Assembly: GCF_009380165.1 (NCBI RefSeq)
Contig: NZ_WHUF01000011.1
Span: 101,413 to 165,412 of the forward strand
Origin: Rugamonas rivuli
Lineage (GTDB): Bacteria > Pseudomonadota > Gammaproteobacteria > Burkholderiales > Burkholderiaceae_D
DNA: 64,000 nucleotides
Direction of reading: 5' to 3'
Translations under genes and position numbers: made by a program
Part shown: positions 8,835-16,941 of the stretch, in pieces
How positions within the stretch are numbered: position 1 is the stretch's first letter
How the letters are laid out: each line of letters begins with the position of its first letter
The notes under the pieces: model-generated
Told to the model about the DNA's origin: nothing
The model's database searches: none
What the model saw: only the letters and a program-made list of their open reading frames with translations

Positions 8835-9713
8835 TCACAACTTCGCGATGATCGGATGGCGATCCAGCGCTTTTGCTTTCCAGGCCTTCCACTTCGCCGG
8901 TACTTTTGCAAGCACCGCATCCGCTTCTGCCTCGGTTGCTACCGCACTGAACACGCAAGCACCGGAGCCAGTCATCCTGGCATCACCGTAAGCACTGAGC
9001 CATTCTATCGCCTCTGCTACCGGCGGGAATAACTTCGTTGCTACCTGCTGCAAGTCATTCTTTCCAAAACCTTTTAAACCGTTTCGATTTTCGAGGTGGC
9101 TGGAAAAGTCCGTTATTATGACGACCGGAGTATCCCTTGTCAAATGTTCTGAGCAAAAAATTGCAGCCGTGGGCACGGCCACGCCCGGTTCGATGACGAC
9201 ATACCAACAATCCGGCGCCTGCACCGGCCGCATGGCCTCCCCCACGCCCTCGGCGAAAGCGGTCTCGCCGAAGATGAAGAAGGGGATGTCCGCCCCCAGC
9301 GGCAGGCCCAGCGCCATCAACTCTTCCTTGCTTAGACCGGCCTGCCACAAAGAGTTCAATGCCATCAGCGTAGTGGCCGCATCGGACGAACCGCCGCCCA
9401 GGCCGCCGCCCATGGGCAGTACCTTGTCGATGGCGATGTCGACGCCGCGCGGCAGCGCGCCCGTGCGGCGCAGCACCTCGGCCTGCAGCAGGCGGGCGGC
9501 GCGGATGATCAGGTCGCTCTCTTCCGGCACGCCGGGCAAGTCGGTCACGCGGCGGATGGCATCGTCGTCGCGCAGCTCGAAATGCAGGGTGTCGCCGTGG
9601 TCGATCAGCTGGAACACGGTTTGCAGCAGATGGTAGCCGTCGGCGCGGCGGCCGTTCACGTGCAGGAAAAGGTTGAGTTTGGCCGGAGCCGGGCAATTCT
9701 TCAGACTGGTCAT
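8835..9713 (-). CDS. ispE: 4-diphosphocytidyl-2-C-methyl-D-erythritol kinase
   Basis: IspE phosphorylates CDP-methylerythritol in the non-mevalonate (MEP) isoprenoid pathway. It is a cytoplasmic GHMP kinase, and the 292-residue length is typical. The N-terminal PAPAKLNLFLHVNGRRADGYH carries the conserved Lys and Asn. The glycine-rich ATP loop is LPMGGGLGGGSSDAAT at about residues 99-114, and GADIPFF and the C-terminal MTGSGACVF are standard GHMP motifs. The stop of lolB lies only 8 bases upstream, so lolB-ispE are almost certainly cotranscribed. Confidence 0.97.
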   Translation of the reverse strand: MTSLKNCPAPAKLNLFLHVNGRRADGYHLLQTVFQLIDHGDTLHFELRDDDAIRRVTDLPGVPEESDLIIRAARLLQAEVLRRTGALPRGVDIAIDKVLPMGGGLGGGSSDAATTLMALNSLWQAGLSKEELMALGLPLGADIPFFIFGETAFAEGVGEAMRPVQAPDCWYVVIEPGVAVPTAAIFCSEHLTRDTPVVIITDFSSHLENRNGLKGFGKNDLQQVATKLFPPVAEAIEWLSAYGDARMTGSGACVFSAVATEAEADAVLAKVPAKWKAWKAKALDRHPIIAKL

Positions 9714-9721
9714 GGTGCTGC

Positions 9722-10342
9722 TTATTCTGCGTTCGGACGGATGGCGATGCGTATCGTCAGGTCATCCACCTGCCCCGCGCCCAGGCGCGTGAGGTCGATG
9801 CGTTTTGGTTGCGGCACGGCGGCTGTATCGTCTTGCCACGTGACGTATTCGATTTTCCAGCCGTCGCGGGTGACGACCGTATTGTTGGCCGGCGAGGCGA
9901 CGAAGCGCTTGCCGCCGGCGTCGGTGGCGTAGCCTTGCAGCCATTCGCGCAGGCCGGAGACCGGCAGCGTCCAGCCCAGCGTCTGCGCGGTCAGGCTGTC
10001 GAGATCGGGCGCGGTGCGCGGCGGCTTGCCGCCTTGCTTGAGCGTGGCCGATTCCGGCGTGACGCTGATGATGGCAATGGTCTGGCCGAGCGGCGAGATC
10101 AGCGTGACCTCGGCGGCGGCCTTGCTTTGATGCCAGGTGAAACTGCCGGTCATCGGTTCGGCCTTGCCGTCCCGGGTGTAATTGACGGCGATGCCGCCGC
10201 CCAGTTCGATGCTGTCGCGGTATGGCGCGACAGCCGCGGCCGAGCGCGGCGTGGAGGTGGCGCAGCCGGCCAGCACCGACACGGCCAGCACGGAAGCCAG
10301 CAGCGCGGCGGGCGCACGGCGGCGCAGGTTAAATGAAGTCAT
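9722..10342 (-). CDS. lolB: outer membrane lipoprotein insertion factor LolB
   Basis: LolB receives lipoproteins from the periplasmic carrier LolA and inserts them into the outer membrane. The ATG at 10342 opens a lipoprotein signal (RRRAPAALLASVLAVSVLAGC) with lipid-accepting Cys27. The mature domain has the LolB pattern: GSFTWHQ, then LISPLGQTIAIISVTPESATL, and later GLREWLQGYA. The position between a TPR lipoprotein gene and ispE is the usual betaproteobacterial order. A TTG directly upstream could add one residue but is unlikely. Confidence 0.92.
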   Translation of the reverse strand: MTSFNLRRRAPAALLASVLAVSVLAGCATSTPRSAAAVAPYRDSIELGGGIAVNYTRDGKAEPMTGSFTWHQSKAAAEVTLISPLGQTIAIISVTPESATLKQGGKPPRTAPDLDSLTAQTLGWTLPVSGLREWLQGYATDAGGKRFVASPANNTVVTRDGWKIEYVTWQDDTAAVPQPKRIDLTRLGAGQVDDLTIRIAIRPNAE

Positions 10343-10358
10343 CAAGTGATATCGTCGC

Positions 10359-12143
10359 TTACAGGCTGAGTTTCAAACGGGCGAGCGTGCTTTTCAGCGC
10401 GTCGTTCTTCGGGTCTTTGGTCTGGGCTTCCTGCCACATCTGCTGGGCGCCCGCCTTGTCGCCCTTGGCGAACAGCACCTCGCCCAGGTGCACGGCGATT
10501 TCCGGATCGCTGCGCAAGGCATAGGCGCGGCGCAGCATTGCTTCCGCTTCGGCCAGGTTGCCCATGCGGTACTGCACCCAGCCCATGCTGTCCATGATGA
10601 ACGGGTCGCCGGGCGCCATCTTCATGGCCTTGTCGATCAGCGAGTAGGCTTCCGGCAGGCGCTCGTTGCGCTCGGCCAGCGAGTAGCCCAGCGCGTTGTA
10701 GGCGTGCTGGTTGTCGGGCGCGGCGATCATCACCTGGCGCAGCGCCTTTTCCATCAGCTCCAGCTGGCCCAGCTTCTCGGCCACCAGCGCGAAGTCGTAC
10801 AGCAGGTCGGGATTGTCCGGGTAGCGCTTGACGGCGTTTTCCAGCACCGTGTAGGCGGCGCGGTGGTCGCCGGCGTCGCGCAGGATCTGCGCATCGGCCT
10901 GGAAGATCTGCGCCTGGTCGACGGCCTCCGTAGGCTTCAGCTCGGCCAGCTGCTTGCGGGCTTCGTCGATATTGCCTTTGCGGGCAGTCAGCTGCGCCAT
11001 CTTCATGCGCGCGGCCAGGTAGATTTTCTCGTCGCCGCCGTCGACCTTGTCGAGCCAGTTGTAGGCCGCGTCGAAGTCGTTGCGCTGCTCGGCGATCTGC
11101 GACAGTATCATCAGCACCTTGGACGGATCGCGCTCGTCGCTCGGATGTTCGGCCAGCACGTTGACGAAGCTGGTGAAATACTTCTCCGCCGCCGGAATAT
11201 CGTTGGACTGCATGCCGATCACGCCCAGCGCGTACAGGGTGGCCAGGTTGTCCGGCTGGTCTTTCAGCAGCAGCAGGAATTCTTTGCGAGCCTGCTCGGT
11301 CTGTTTGGAATCGACCAGGATGCGGGCATAGGCGGCGCGCACTTCGCGCGACTTCGGATATTTGTCCAGGAAGGTCGACAGCACTTTCAGCGCCGCGTCG
11401 ATATCGCCCGATACCTGCGCCGTGGTCAGTATCGCCAGCTCGGAATCGGGCTTGATGCGCAGTGCCTGTTCGGCCTCGGTGCGGGCGCGCTCGTTGTCGC
11501 CCAGCGCGAACGCCCCCTGCGCCAGGATCAAATGGCTTTCCAGCATGTCGCTGTAGGGCGCCAGCACGCGGTCTTCCAGCGCGAAGGCGGCGGCCTTGTC
11601 CTTGGCGCGCAGCAGGAATTGCTGCATCTGGAACATCGCCAGCGGACGCGCGCGCAATGGCGCATTTTTCAGGCGCTCGACAAAGATCTGCTCCGCTTCG
11701 CCGAGATCGTCATTGACGACGGCAAAGCCGAGGAAGTATTGGGTGGCCTCGTCCGAATCCGGCGCCAGGCTGCGCCACAGGCGGATCGCCGACAGCGCTT
11801 CCGAACCCTGCTTGGCGCCCAGCGCCATTTCGGCGGCGCGGCGTGCCAGGCGCGGATCGCGGGTTTGCTGGGCCAGCGCCATCATCGTGATGTAGGCGCC
11901 CTGCCAGCGCCCCTGCTTGAACTCCAGCTCGGCCTTGGTAATGCGGTACAACATGTCGCTGGTGAGGTCGACATTGGGCAAGGCTTCCTCCACCGGTGCC
12001 GCAGCTGGCGGCGCGGCGCTGTCCGCAGCCGCCTCGGCGGGCGCGGCCGGCTCCTCGGCGGCGGACTCCCCCTGTTTTTGCGGCGCGATGGCGCACGCGG
12101 ACAGCAAGGCGGAGAGAGTTACAATGGCGAAAGCGTTTTTCAA
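10359..12143 (-). CDS. tetratricopeptide-repeat lipoprotein
   Basis: This is a large (about 594-residue) TPR protein of unknown specific role. I place the start at the TTG at 12143, where AGGA lies 7 nt upstream; it gives a lipoprotein signal ending in LLSAC. The frame extends to another TTG at 12167. After an Ala/Glu/Pro-rich linker (about residues 20-60) the protein is helical repeats to the end. Units recognisable from the TPR consensus include NLATLYALGVIGMQSNDIPA, NPDLLYDFALVAEKLGQLEL and PFIMDSMGWVQYRMGNLAEA. It is just upstream of lolB on the same strand. Repeat proteins of this kind act as outer membrane or periplasmic scaffolds. The link to lipoprotein sorting is inferred only from position. 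Confidence 0.82.
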   Translation of the reverse strand: MKNAFAIVTLSALLSACAIAPQKQGESAAEEPAAPAEAAADSAAPPAAAPVEEALPNVDLTSDMLYRITKAELEFKQGRWQGAYITMMALAQQTRDPRLARRAAEMALGAKQGSEALSAIRLWRSLAPDSDEATQYFLGFAVVNDDLGEAEQIFVERLKNAPLRARPLAMFQMQQFLLRAKDKAAAFALEDRVLAPYSDMLESHLILAQGAFALGDNERARTEAEQALRIKPDSELAILTTAQVSGDIDAALKVLSTFLDKYPKSREVRAAYARILVDSKQTEQARKEFLLLLKDQPDNLATLYALGVIGMQSNDIPAAEKYFTSFVNVLAEHPSDERDPSKVLMILSQIAEQRNDFDAAYNWLDKVDGGDEKIYLAARMKMAQLTARKGNIDEARKQLAELKPTEAVDQAQIFQADAQILRDAGDHRAAYTVLENAVKRYPDNPDLLYDFALVAEKLGQLELMEKALRQVMIAAPDNQHAYNALGYSLAERNERLPEAYSLIDKAMKMAPGDPFIMDSMGWVQYRMGNLAEAEAMLRRAYALRSDPEIAVHLGEVLFAKGDKAGAQQMWQEAQTKDPKNDALKSTLARLKLSL

Positions 12144-12288
12144 GGGAAGATCCTGGCAAGTCGGCAATAGGTACAGAGTCAGTGGATTTTACGCCCAACG
12201 CAACGATCGCGTCTTTTGACTAGTGTAACCAAATATTCCGCCACGGCCAGAGTGTCGCCGCTCATTATTTCGACTGTTTGCCATCCAG

Positions 12289-13122
12289 ATGCCAGAATTA
12301 CCAGAAGTTGAAGTGACCCGCCGCGGCGTTGCGCCGCATCTCGAGGGCCGCACCGTGCACGAAGTGGTGCTGCGCCGCGAGGGCTTGCGCTGGCCGTTTC
12401 CGGCGCAGCTGCCGCAGCTGCTGGCCGGCCACCAGGTGCTGCACATCGGCCGGCGCGGCAAGTACCTGCTGGTGCATTTCGACCATGGCACGCTGATCAT
12501 CCACCTCGGCATGTCGGGCCATCTGCGCATCATGCCGAGCGGCATAGAGCCGGAGAAACATGATCATTTTGATCTCGTTGTCGAAACGCCGGACGGCCTG
12601 CAGGTGCTGCGCATGAAAGACCCGCGCCGCTTCGGCGCCGTGCTGTGGCACGACCACGCCGACGGCATGCTGGAGCACCACGTGCTGCTGCGCGAGCTGG
12701 GCGTGGAGCCGCTGGAAGCGGGCTTTACCGGCAAATTGCTGTACGATCAAACCCGGCAGCGCAGCGCGCCCGTCAAGCAGGTGCTGCTGGCGGGCGACAT
12801 CGTTGTCGGCGTAGGCAATATTTATGCTTCGGAAAGCTTGTTCAGGGCCGGCATCAATCCGAAGACGCCGGCCAAGCGCATCAGCCTGGCGCGCTACGAG
12901 AAGCTGGCCCAGGCCGTGCGCGAAATCCTGGCCGAGGCCATCGTCCAGGGCGGCAGCACGCTGCGCGATTTTATTAGCGTCAACGGGCAATCCGGGTATT
13001 TTCAGCAGACTTATTTCGTCTATGATCGTGCAGGCGTACCCTGCAAGGTGTGTGCGGCGCCGATACGGCAGATCAAGCAGGGACAGCGCTCCACGTTCTA
13101 CTGCGTGAATTGTCAAAAATAA
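12289..13122 (+). CDS. mutM: formamidopyrimidine-DNA glycosylase
   Basis: MutM (Fpg) removes 8-oxoguanine and ring-opened purines from DNA and nicks the abasic site. The N-terminus MPELPEVE provides the catalytic Pro2 and Glu3. The conserved lysine is in GRRGKYLL, and VGVGNIYASESLFRAGI is the H2TH region. The C-terminal zinc finger has Cys252, Cys255, Cys272 and Cys275. Length (277 residues) is normal. It is followed on the same strand by a dynamin-like GTPase gene and mutY, placing two enzymes of the GO repair system within 2 kb of each other. Confidence 0.98.
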   Translation: MPELPEVEVTRRGVAPHLEGRTVHEVVLRREGLRWPFPAQLPQLLAGHQVLHIGRRGKYLLVHFDHGTLIIHLGMSGHLRIMPSGIEPEKHDHFDLVVETPDGLQVLRMKDPRRFGAVLWHDHADGMLEHHVLLRELGVEPLEAGFTGKLLYDQTRQRSAPVKQVLLAGDIVVGVGNIYASESLFRAGINPKTPAKRISLARYEKLAQAVREILAEAIVQGGSTLRDFISVNGQSGYFQQTYFVYDRAGVPCKVCAAPIRQIKQGQRSTFYCVNCQK

Positions 13123-13130
13123 GGGCAGAG

Positions 13131-15062
13131 ATGATGGTCAGGGATTTCGAACAATACAGCGCGTGGCGGCAAGGCGTGGTGACAGCCTTGAGGAACTACC
13201 AATCCTGGGTGGCCGACGCGTCCCTGACCGATGCCGCCACCGACCAGCGCATCGTACGCACGCTGGCGCGGCTGGCCGACGATAAATTGTCGGTGGCCTT
13301 CGTCGCCGAATTCTCGCGCGGCAAATCGGAGCTGATCAACGCCATCTTCTTTGCCGACTACGGCCAGCGCATCCTGCCGTCCGCCGCCGGCCGCACCACC
13401 ATGTGTCCGACCGAGCTGATGTACGACGCCAGCTTCGCGCCCTCGATCCGCCTGCTGCCGATCGAGACGCGGGCCGAGAACCTGTCCACCAGCGACTACC
13501 GCGACCAGCCCGCCGCTTGGACCGTGCTGCCGCTGAACCTGGACGCCGGCGCCGACATGCACGAGGTGTTCAAGCAGGTCAGCCTGACGCGCCATGTGCC
13601 GGTGGAGGAAGCCAAGCGCTACGGCCTGTATGACGAGGACGATCCCGACATGCCGGTCACGCTGAACGATGCCGGCCTGGTCGAAATCTCGCTGTGGCGC
13701 CATGCGATCATCAACTTCCCGCATCCGCTGTTGAAGCAGGGGCTGGTGATCCTGGACACGCCGGGCCTGAACGCCATCGGCACCGAGCCGGAGCTGACGC
13801 TGAATTTGATCCCGAACGCGCACGCGGTGCTGTTCATCCTGGCCGCCGACACCGGTGTGACCAAGAGCGACATCGAAGTCTGGCGCAACCACATCGGCGC
13901 GGGCGCGGGCCGGCTGGTGGTGCTGAACAAGATCGACAGCATGTGGGACGAGCTGCGCAGCGAGGCCGAGGTCAACATCGAGATCGAGCGCCAGCAGGCC
14001 AACGTGGCACACGTATTGGCGCTGGAGCCGCGCCAGGTGTTCCCGGTGTCGGCGCAGAAGGCGCTGGTGGGCAAGATCACGCAAGACCCGGCGCTGCTGG
14101 AGCGCAGCCGTTTGCAGACGCTGGAAAGCGCGCTGTTCAACGAGCTGATCCCGGCCAAGAAGGAAATCGTGCGCAAGCAGCTGGGCGAGGAATTGCAGGC
14201 GCTGAGCACGGCGCAGCTGGCGATGGTCAACGCCCGCAGCCGCGGCGTGGTCGAGCAGCTGCACGAGCTGAAGAGCTTGCGCGGCAAGAACCAGAGCGTG
14301 ATCGCGCACATGATGCGCCGCATCGATGTCGAGAAGAAGGAATTCGACGCCAGCCTGTTCAAGCTGCAGGCCACGCGCGCCGTGTTCACGCGGCTGTCGA
14401 CCGAGCTGTACACCAGCATGGGCATGGACATCGTGCGCGACGACATCGAACTGGTGCGGCAGGAAATGCAGCGCAGCCGCTTCTTCACCGGCGTGCGCGA
14501 AGCGGTGCGCAATTACTTCGAACGCATCCGCGCCAACCTCGACGCGGCCGAGCACAAGACGCTGGAGATCAGCGAGATGATGGGCGTGATGTACCGCCGC
14601 TTCTCCAACGAACACGGCTTGACGCTGGCCTTGCCGATGCCGTTCTCGCTGGAGCATTACCGCGAGGAGATCGCCAGCATCGAGGCGATCTACTACAAGC
14701 AGTTCGGCACGGCGACCTTGCTGACCACCAGCCGCGTGGTGCTGATGGAGAAGTTCTTCGACACCATCGCCTCGCGCGTGCGCGGCTGCTTCCGCGCCGC
14801 CAACAACGATGCGGAGGCGTGGCTGAAGGTGATCATGGCGCCGCTGGAGGCGCAGATCCGCCAGCACAAGGACCAGTTGAAACACCGGCTGGCGTCGATC
14901 CAGCGCATCCACGATGCGACCGACAGCCTGGAACAGAAAATCGATGCGTTTGAAGGCAGCCAGCAGGAGCTGGAGGCGCAGAAGGCGCGGCTCAATGAAT
15001 TGGCGGGGCAGATCAGCATCGCCATCAATGCGGAATTCGTGGCGCTGGACGCCGCCGCTTAA
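13131..15062 (+). CDS. dynamin-family large GTPase
   Basis: This 643-residue GTPase has the architecture of a bacterial dynamin-like protein: an N-terminal GTPase domain (about residues 50-320) and a long helical C-terminal half. The P-loop at residues 59-66 is AEFSRGKS, where the usual first glycine is alanine. The G3 motif is DTPGLN (from Asp209) and G4 is NKID (from Asn266). A short hydrophobic stretch (GTATLLTTSRVVLMEKFF) and charged helices follow; no clear transmembrane segment is seen. The start ATGATG at 13131 is preceded by AAGGGCAG and lies 8 bp after mutM; the frame extends upstream only inside mutM. Position suggests cotranscription with mutM and mutY. Bacterial dynamins remodel membranes; a role in DNA repair is only an inference from context. 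Confidence 0.88.
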   Translation: MMVRDFEQYSAWRQGVVTALRNYQSWVADASLTDAATDQRIVRTLARLADDKLSVAFVAEFSRGKSELINAIFFADYGQRILPSAAGRTTMCPTELMYDASFAPSIRLLPIETRAENLSTSDYRDQPAAWTVLPLNLDAGADMHEVFKQVSLTRHVPVEEAKRYGLYDEDDPDMPVTLNDAGLVEISLWRHAIINFPHPLLKQGLVILDTPGLNAIGTEPELTLNLIPNAHAVLFILAADTGVTKSDIEVWRNHIGAGAGRLVVLNKIDSMWDELRSEAEVNIEIERQQANVAHVLALEPRQVFPVSAQKALVGKITQDPALLERSRLQTLESALFNELIPAKKEIVRKQLGEELQALSTAQLAMVNARSRGVVEQLHELKSLRGKNQSVIAHMMRRIDVEKKEFDASLFKLQATRAVFTRLSTELYTSMGMDIVRDDIELVRQEMQRSRFFTGVREAVRNYFERIRANLDAAEHKTLEISEMMGVMYRRFSNEHGLTLALPMPFSLEHYREEIASIEAIYYKQFGTATLLTTSRVVLMEKFFDTIASRVRGCFRAANNDAEAWLKVIMAPLEAQIRQHKDQLKHRLASIQRIHDATDSLEQKIDAFEGSQQELEAQKARLNELAGQISIAINAEFVALDAAA

Positions 15063-15076
15063 GACTTAGGAACAGA

Positions 15077-16207
15077 ATGAAGGTTGTAGCAGCAGAGAAC
15101 TTTGCAGATCCCAGTTTCTCGGCCGATCTGATCGGCTGGCAAAAAATACATGGACGCCATGTGCTGCCTTGGCAGAACACGCGCGATGCGTATCTGATCT
15201 GGCTGTCGGAAATCATGTTGCAGCAGACGCAGGTGTCGGCTGTGCTGGGTTATTACGCGCGCTTCCTGGAGCGCTTCCCTACCCTGCGCGACCTGGCCTC
15301 GGCGCCGGTCGAGGATGTGATGGCGCAGTGGAGCGGCCTCGGCTACTACACGCGGGCGCGCAATCTGCACAAGTGCGCGCAGCGCGTGGTGGCCGAGTAT
15401 GACGGCGTATTCCCTTCCGATCCGGTGTTGCTGGCGGAGTTGCCGGGCATAGGCCGTTCGACGGCGGCGGCGATCTCGGCGTTTTCCAGCGGCACGCGGG
15501 CGGCCATCATGGACGGCAACGTCAAGCGCGTGTTCGCTCGCGTGTTCGGCATCGACACGTATCCTGGCGAGCGCAAGACCGAGGAAATGATGTGGCGCCG
15601 TGCGGAGGCCTTGCTGCCCGAGCAGGGGATCGAATCATACACGCAGGGCTTGATGGACATGGGCGCGACGCTGTGCACGCGCAGCAGTCCGTCGTGCGAG
15701 CGCTGTCCGATGCAGCCGCGCTGCGTGGCGTTCTCCACCAACCGCACCAAGGATCTGCCGGTGCGCAAGCCGAAGAAGGTAAGCCCGGAAAAGCATGCGG
15801 TGATGCTGGCGATTATCGACGGCGGCCAGGTGCTGCTGGAGCAGCGTCCGCCAAGCGGCATCTGGGGCGGTTTGTTGTCGCTGCCGGAGCTGGACGGTCA
15901 TCTGCTGGCAGAGGATGATGAGGTGGAAGCGGTCGATGACGATGCGCTGATGCTGGCGGTAGGCAAGTTCGGCGAGATGGAATCGCACGAGCGATTGTCG
16001 ACGGTGACGCATGTGTTCACGCACTACAAGCTGCACATCACGCCCTACCGCGTGACCCTGGCGCGCCGGCAGGCGATGGCAGCCGAATCCGGCCACGTCT
16101 GGTACGACGCCGCCAAAATCCCAGACGCCCCGCTGCCGGCGCCGATCAAGAAGCTGTTGCTGGAATTGGTTGGCGACAGCAAGGCCGCGCAGCAAAGGAT
16201 GTTTTAA
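15077..16207 (+). CDS. mutY: adenine DNA glycosylase MutY
   Basis: MutY removes adenine mispaired with 8-oxoguanine. It has the endonuclease III fold: WLSEIMLQQTQV carries catalytic Glu45, the helix-hairpin-helix is LPGIGRSTAAAISAF, and the catalytic Asp lies in IMDGNVKRVF. The [4Fe-4S] cluster ligands are in CTRSSPSCERCPMQPRC. A C-terminal NUDIX-like 8-oxoG recognition domain begins near VMLAIIDGGQVLLEQRP. At 376 residues it is full length. The stop shares a TTAA palindrome with the stop of the convergent repeat-protein gene. Confidence 0.97.
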   Translation: MKVVAAENFADPSFSADLIGWQKIHGRHVLPWQNTRDAYLIWLSEIMLQQTQVSAVLGYYARFLERFPTLRDLASAPVEDVMAQWSGLGYYTRARNLHKCAQRVVAEYDGVFPSDPVLLAELPGIGRSTAAAISAFSSGTRAAIMDGNVKRVFARVFGIDTYPGERKTEEMMWRRAEALLPEQGIESYTQGLMDMGATLCTRSSPSCERCPMQPRCVAFSTNRTKDLPVRKPKKVSPEKHAVMLAIIDGGQVLLEQRPPSGIWGGLLSLPELDGHLLAEDDEVEAVDDDALMLAVGKFGEMESHERLSTVTHVFTHYKLHITPYRVTLARRQAMAAESGHVWYDAAKIPDAPLPAPIKKLLLELVGDSKAAQQRMF

Positions 16208-16887
16208 GGCCAGAGCTTGATGGCGGCGATTATTACGGTACAAATCGACGCCGCGGAGCCAAGGCACCATTTGATCATGCGGGATTCCAACTTAGCCAAG
16301 TCTTTTTTGGTAACGTAGTTTTCCTGGATTGCAGCGACTCTGGCTTCGAGGCGAGCAAACTCTTCTTTGGTTACGTAATTTTCTTGAATTGCAGCGACTC
16401 TGGCTTCAAGGCGAGCAAACTCTTCTTTGGTTACGTAATTTTCTTGAATTGCGGCGACTCTGGCTTCAAGGCGGGCAAACTCTTCTTTGGTTACGTAATT
16501 TTCTTGAATTGCGACGACTCTGGCTTCAAGGCGGGCAAACTCTTCTTTGGTTACGTAATTTTCTTGAATTGCGGCGACTCTGGCTTCAAGGCGAGCAAAC
16601 TCTTCTTTGGTGACGTAATTTTCTTGAATTGCGGCGACTCTGGCTTCAAGGCGAGCAAACTCTTCTTTGGTGACGTAATTTTCTTGAATTGCGGCGACTC
16701 TGGCTTCAAGGCGAGCAAACTCTTCTTTGGTGACGTAGTTTGACTGGATAACCATCACCCGGCCCTCTACCCGGAGGAAGTCTTCCTTAGTGACATAGGG
16801 CTGGGCTGCCAAAGTCGCGTTGATGACAGCCGTGTCTTTTTCGACGGCTGCCACACGCTGCCCCAGTTGTGCGATTTGATCGTCCAT
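16204..16887 (-). CDS. tandem-repeat coiled-coil protein with C-terminal membrane anchor
   Basis: This 227-residue protein is not recognised as a named gene. An N-terminal helix (DDQIAQLGQRVAAVEKD) is followed by one divergent 20-residue repeat, seven nearly identical copies of YVTKEEFARLEARVAAIQEN, and a diverged copy (YVTKKDLAKLESRMIKW). It ends in a hydrophobic segment, CLGSAASICTVIIAAIKLWP. Hydrophobic residues at repeat positions 1, 7, 10, 14 and 17 fit a coiled coil with a 7+7+6 phase shift in each unit. The overall plan, coiled coil then terminal membrane helix, resembles small DUF1640- or XhlA-like proteins, but that match is tentative. G+C (about 47% in the repeats) is well below that of its neighbours. 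The start codon abuts a G-run inside a hairpin. The function is unknown. Confidence 0.72.
   Translation of the reverse strand: MDDQIAQLGQRVAAVEKDTAVINATLAAQPYVTKEDFLRVEGRVMVIQSNYVTKEEFARLEARVAAIQENYVTKEEFARLEARVAAIQENYVTKEEFARLEARVAAIQENYVTKEEFARLEARVVAIQENYVTKEEFARLEARVAAIQENYVTKEEFARLEARVAAIQENYVTKEEFARLEARVAAIQENYVTKKDLAKLESRMIKWCLGSAASICTVIIAAIKLWP
16321..16740 (-). repeat. seven 60-bp in-frame tandem repeats
   Basis: Seven consecutive 60-bp units lie in exact register. The units beginning at 16561 and 16621 are identical, the unit at 16681 differs from them by one base, and the others differ by a few. A diverged eighth unit starts at 16741. They encode the 20-residue coiled-coil repeats. 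No unique spacers are present, so this is not a CRISPR array. Confidence 0.97.
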
Positions 16888-16888
16888 C

Positions 16889-16912
16889 CCCCATCATTGT
16901 TCAATGACGGGG
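16889..16912 (-). promoter_or_regulatory. hairpin over the translation start of the repeat protein
   Basis: CCCCATCATTG (16889-16899) and CAATGACGGGG (16902-16912) form an 11-bp stem with one A-C mismatch. It ends one base before the G-run that abuts the ATG at 16887. On the minus strand it could mask ribosome access, or act as a weak dgt transcript end. No T-run follows. Confidence 0.45.
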
Positions 16913-16941
16913 AATGTTCAAGGTCAGCTGCTTGAGTTGAA

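Noticed and set aside
13050..13130. Upstream extension of the dynamin-like gene into mutM
   Set aside because: It overlaps the MutM zinc finger codons in another frame, while ATGATG at 13131 has a ribosome site.
16321..16740. CRISPR-like array at the 60-bp repeats
   Set aside because: Repeats are directly contiguous, translate in frame, have no unique spacers, and no cas genes are near.
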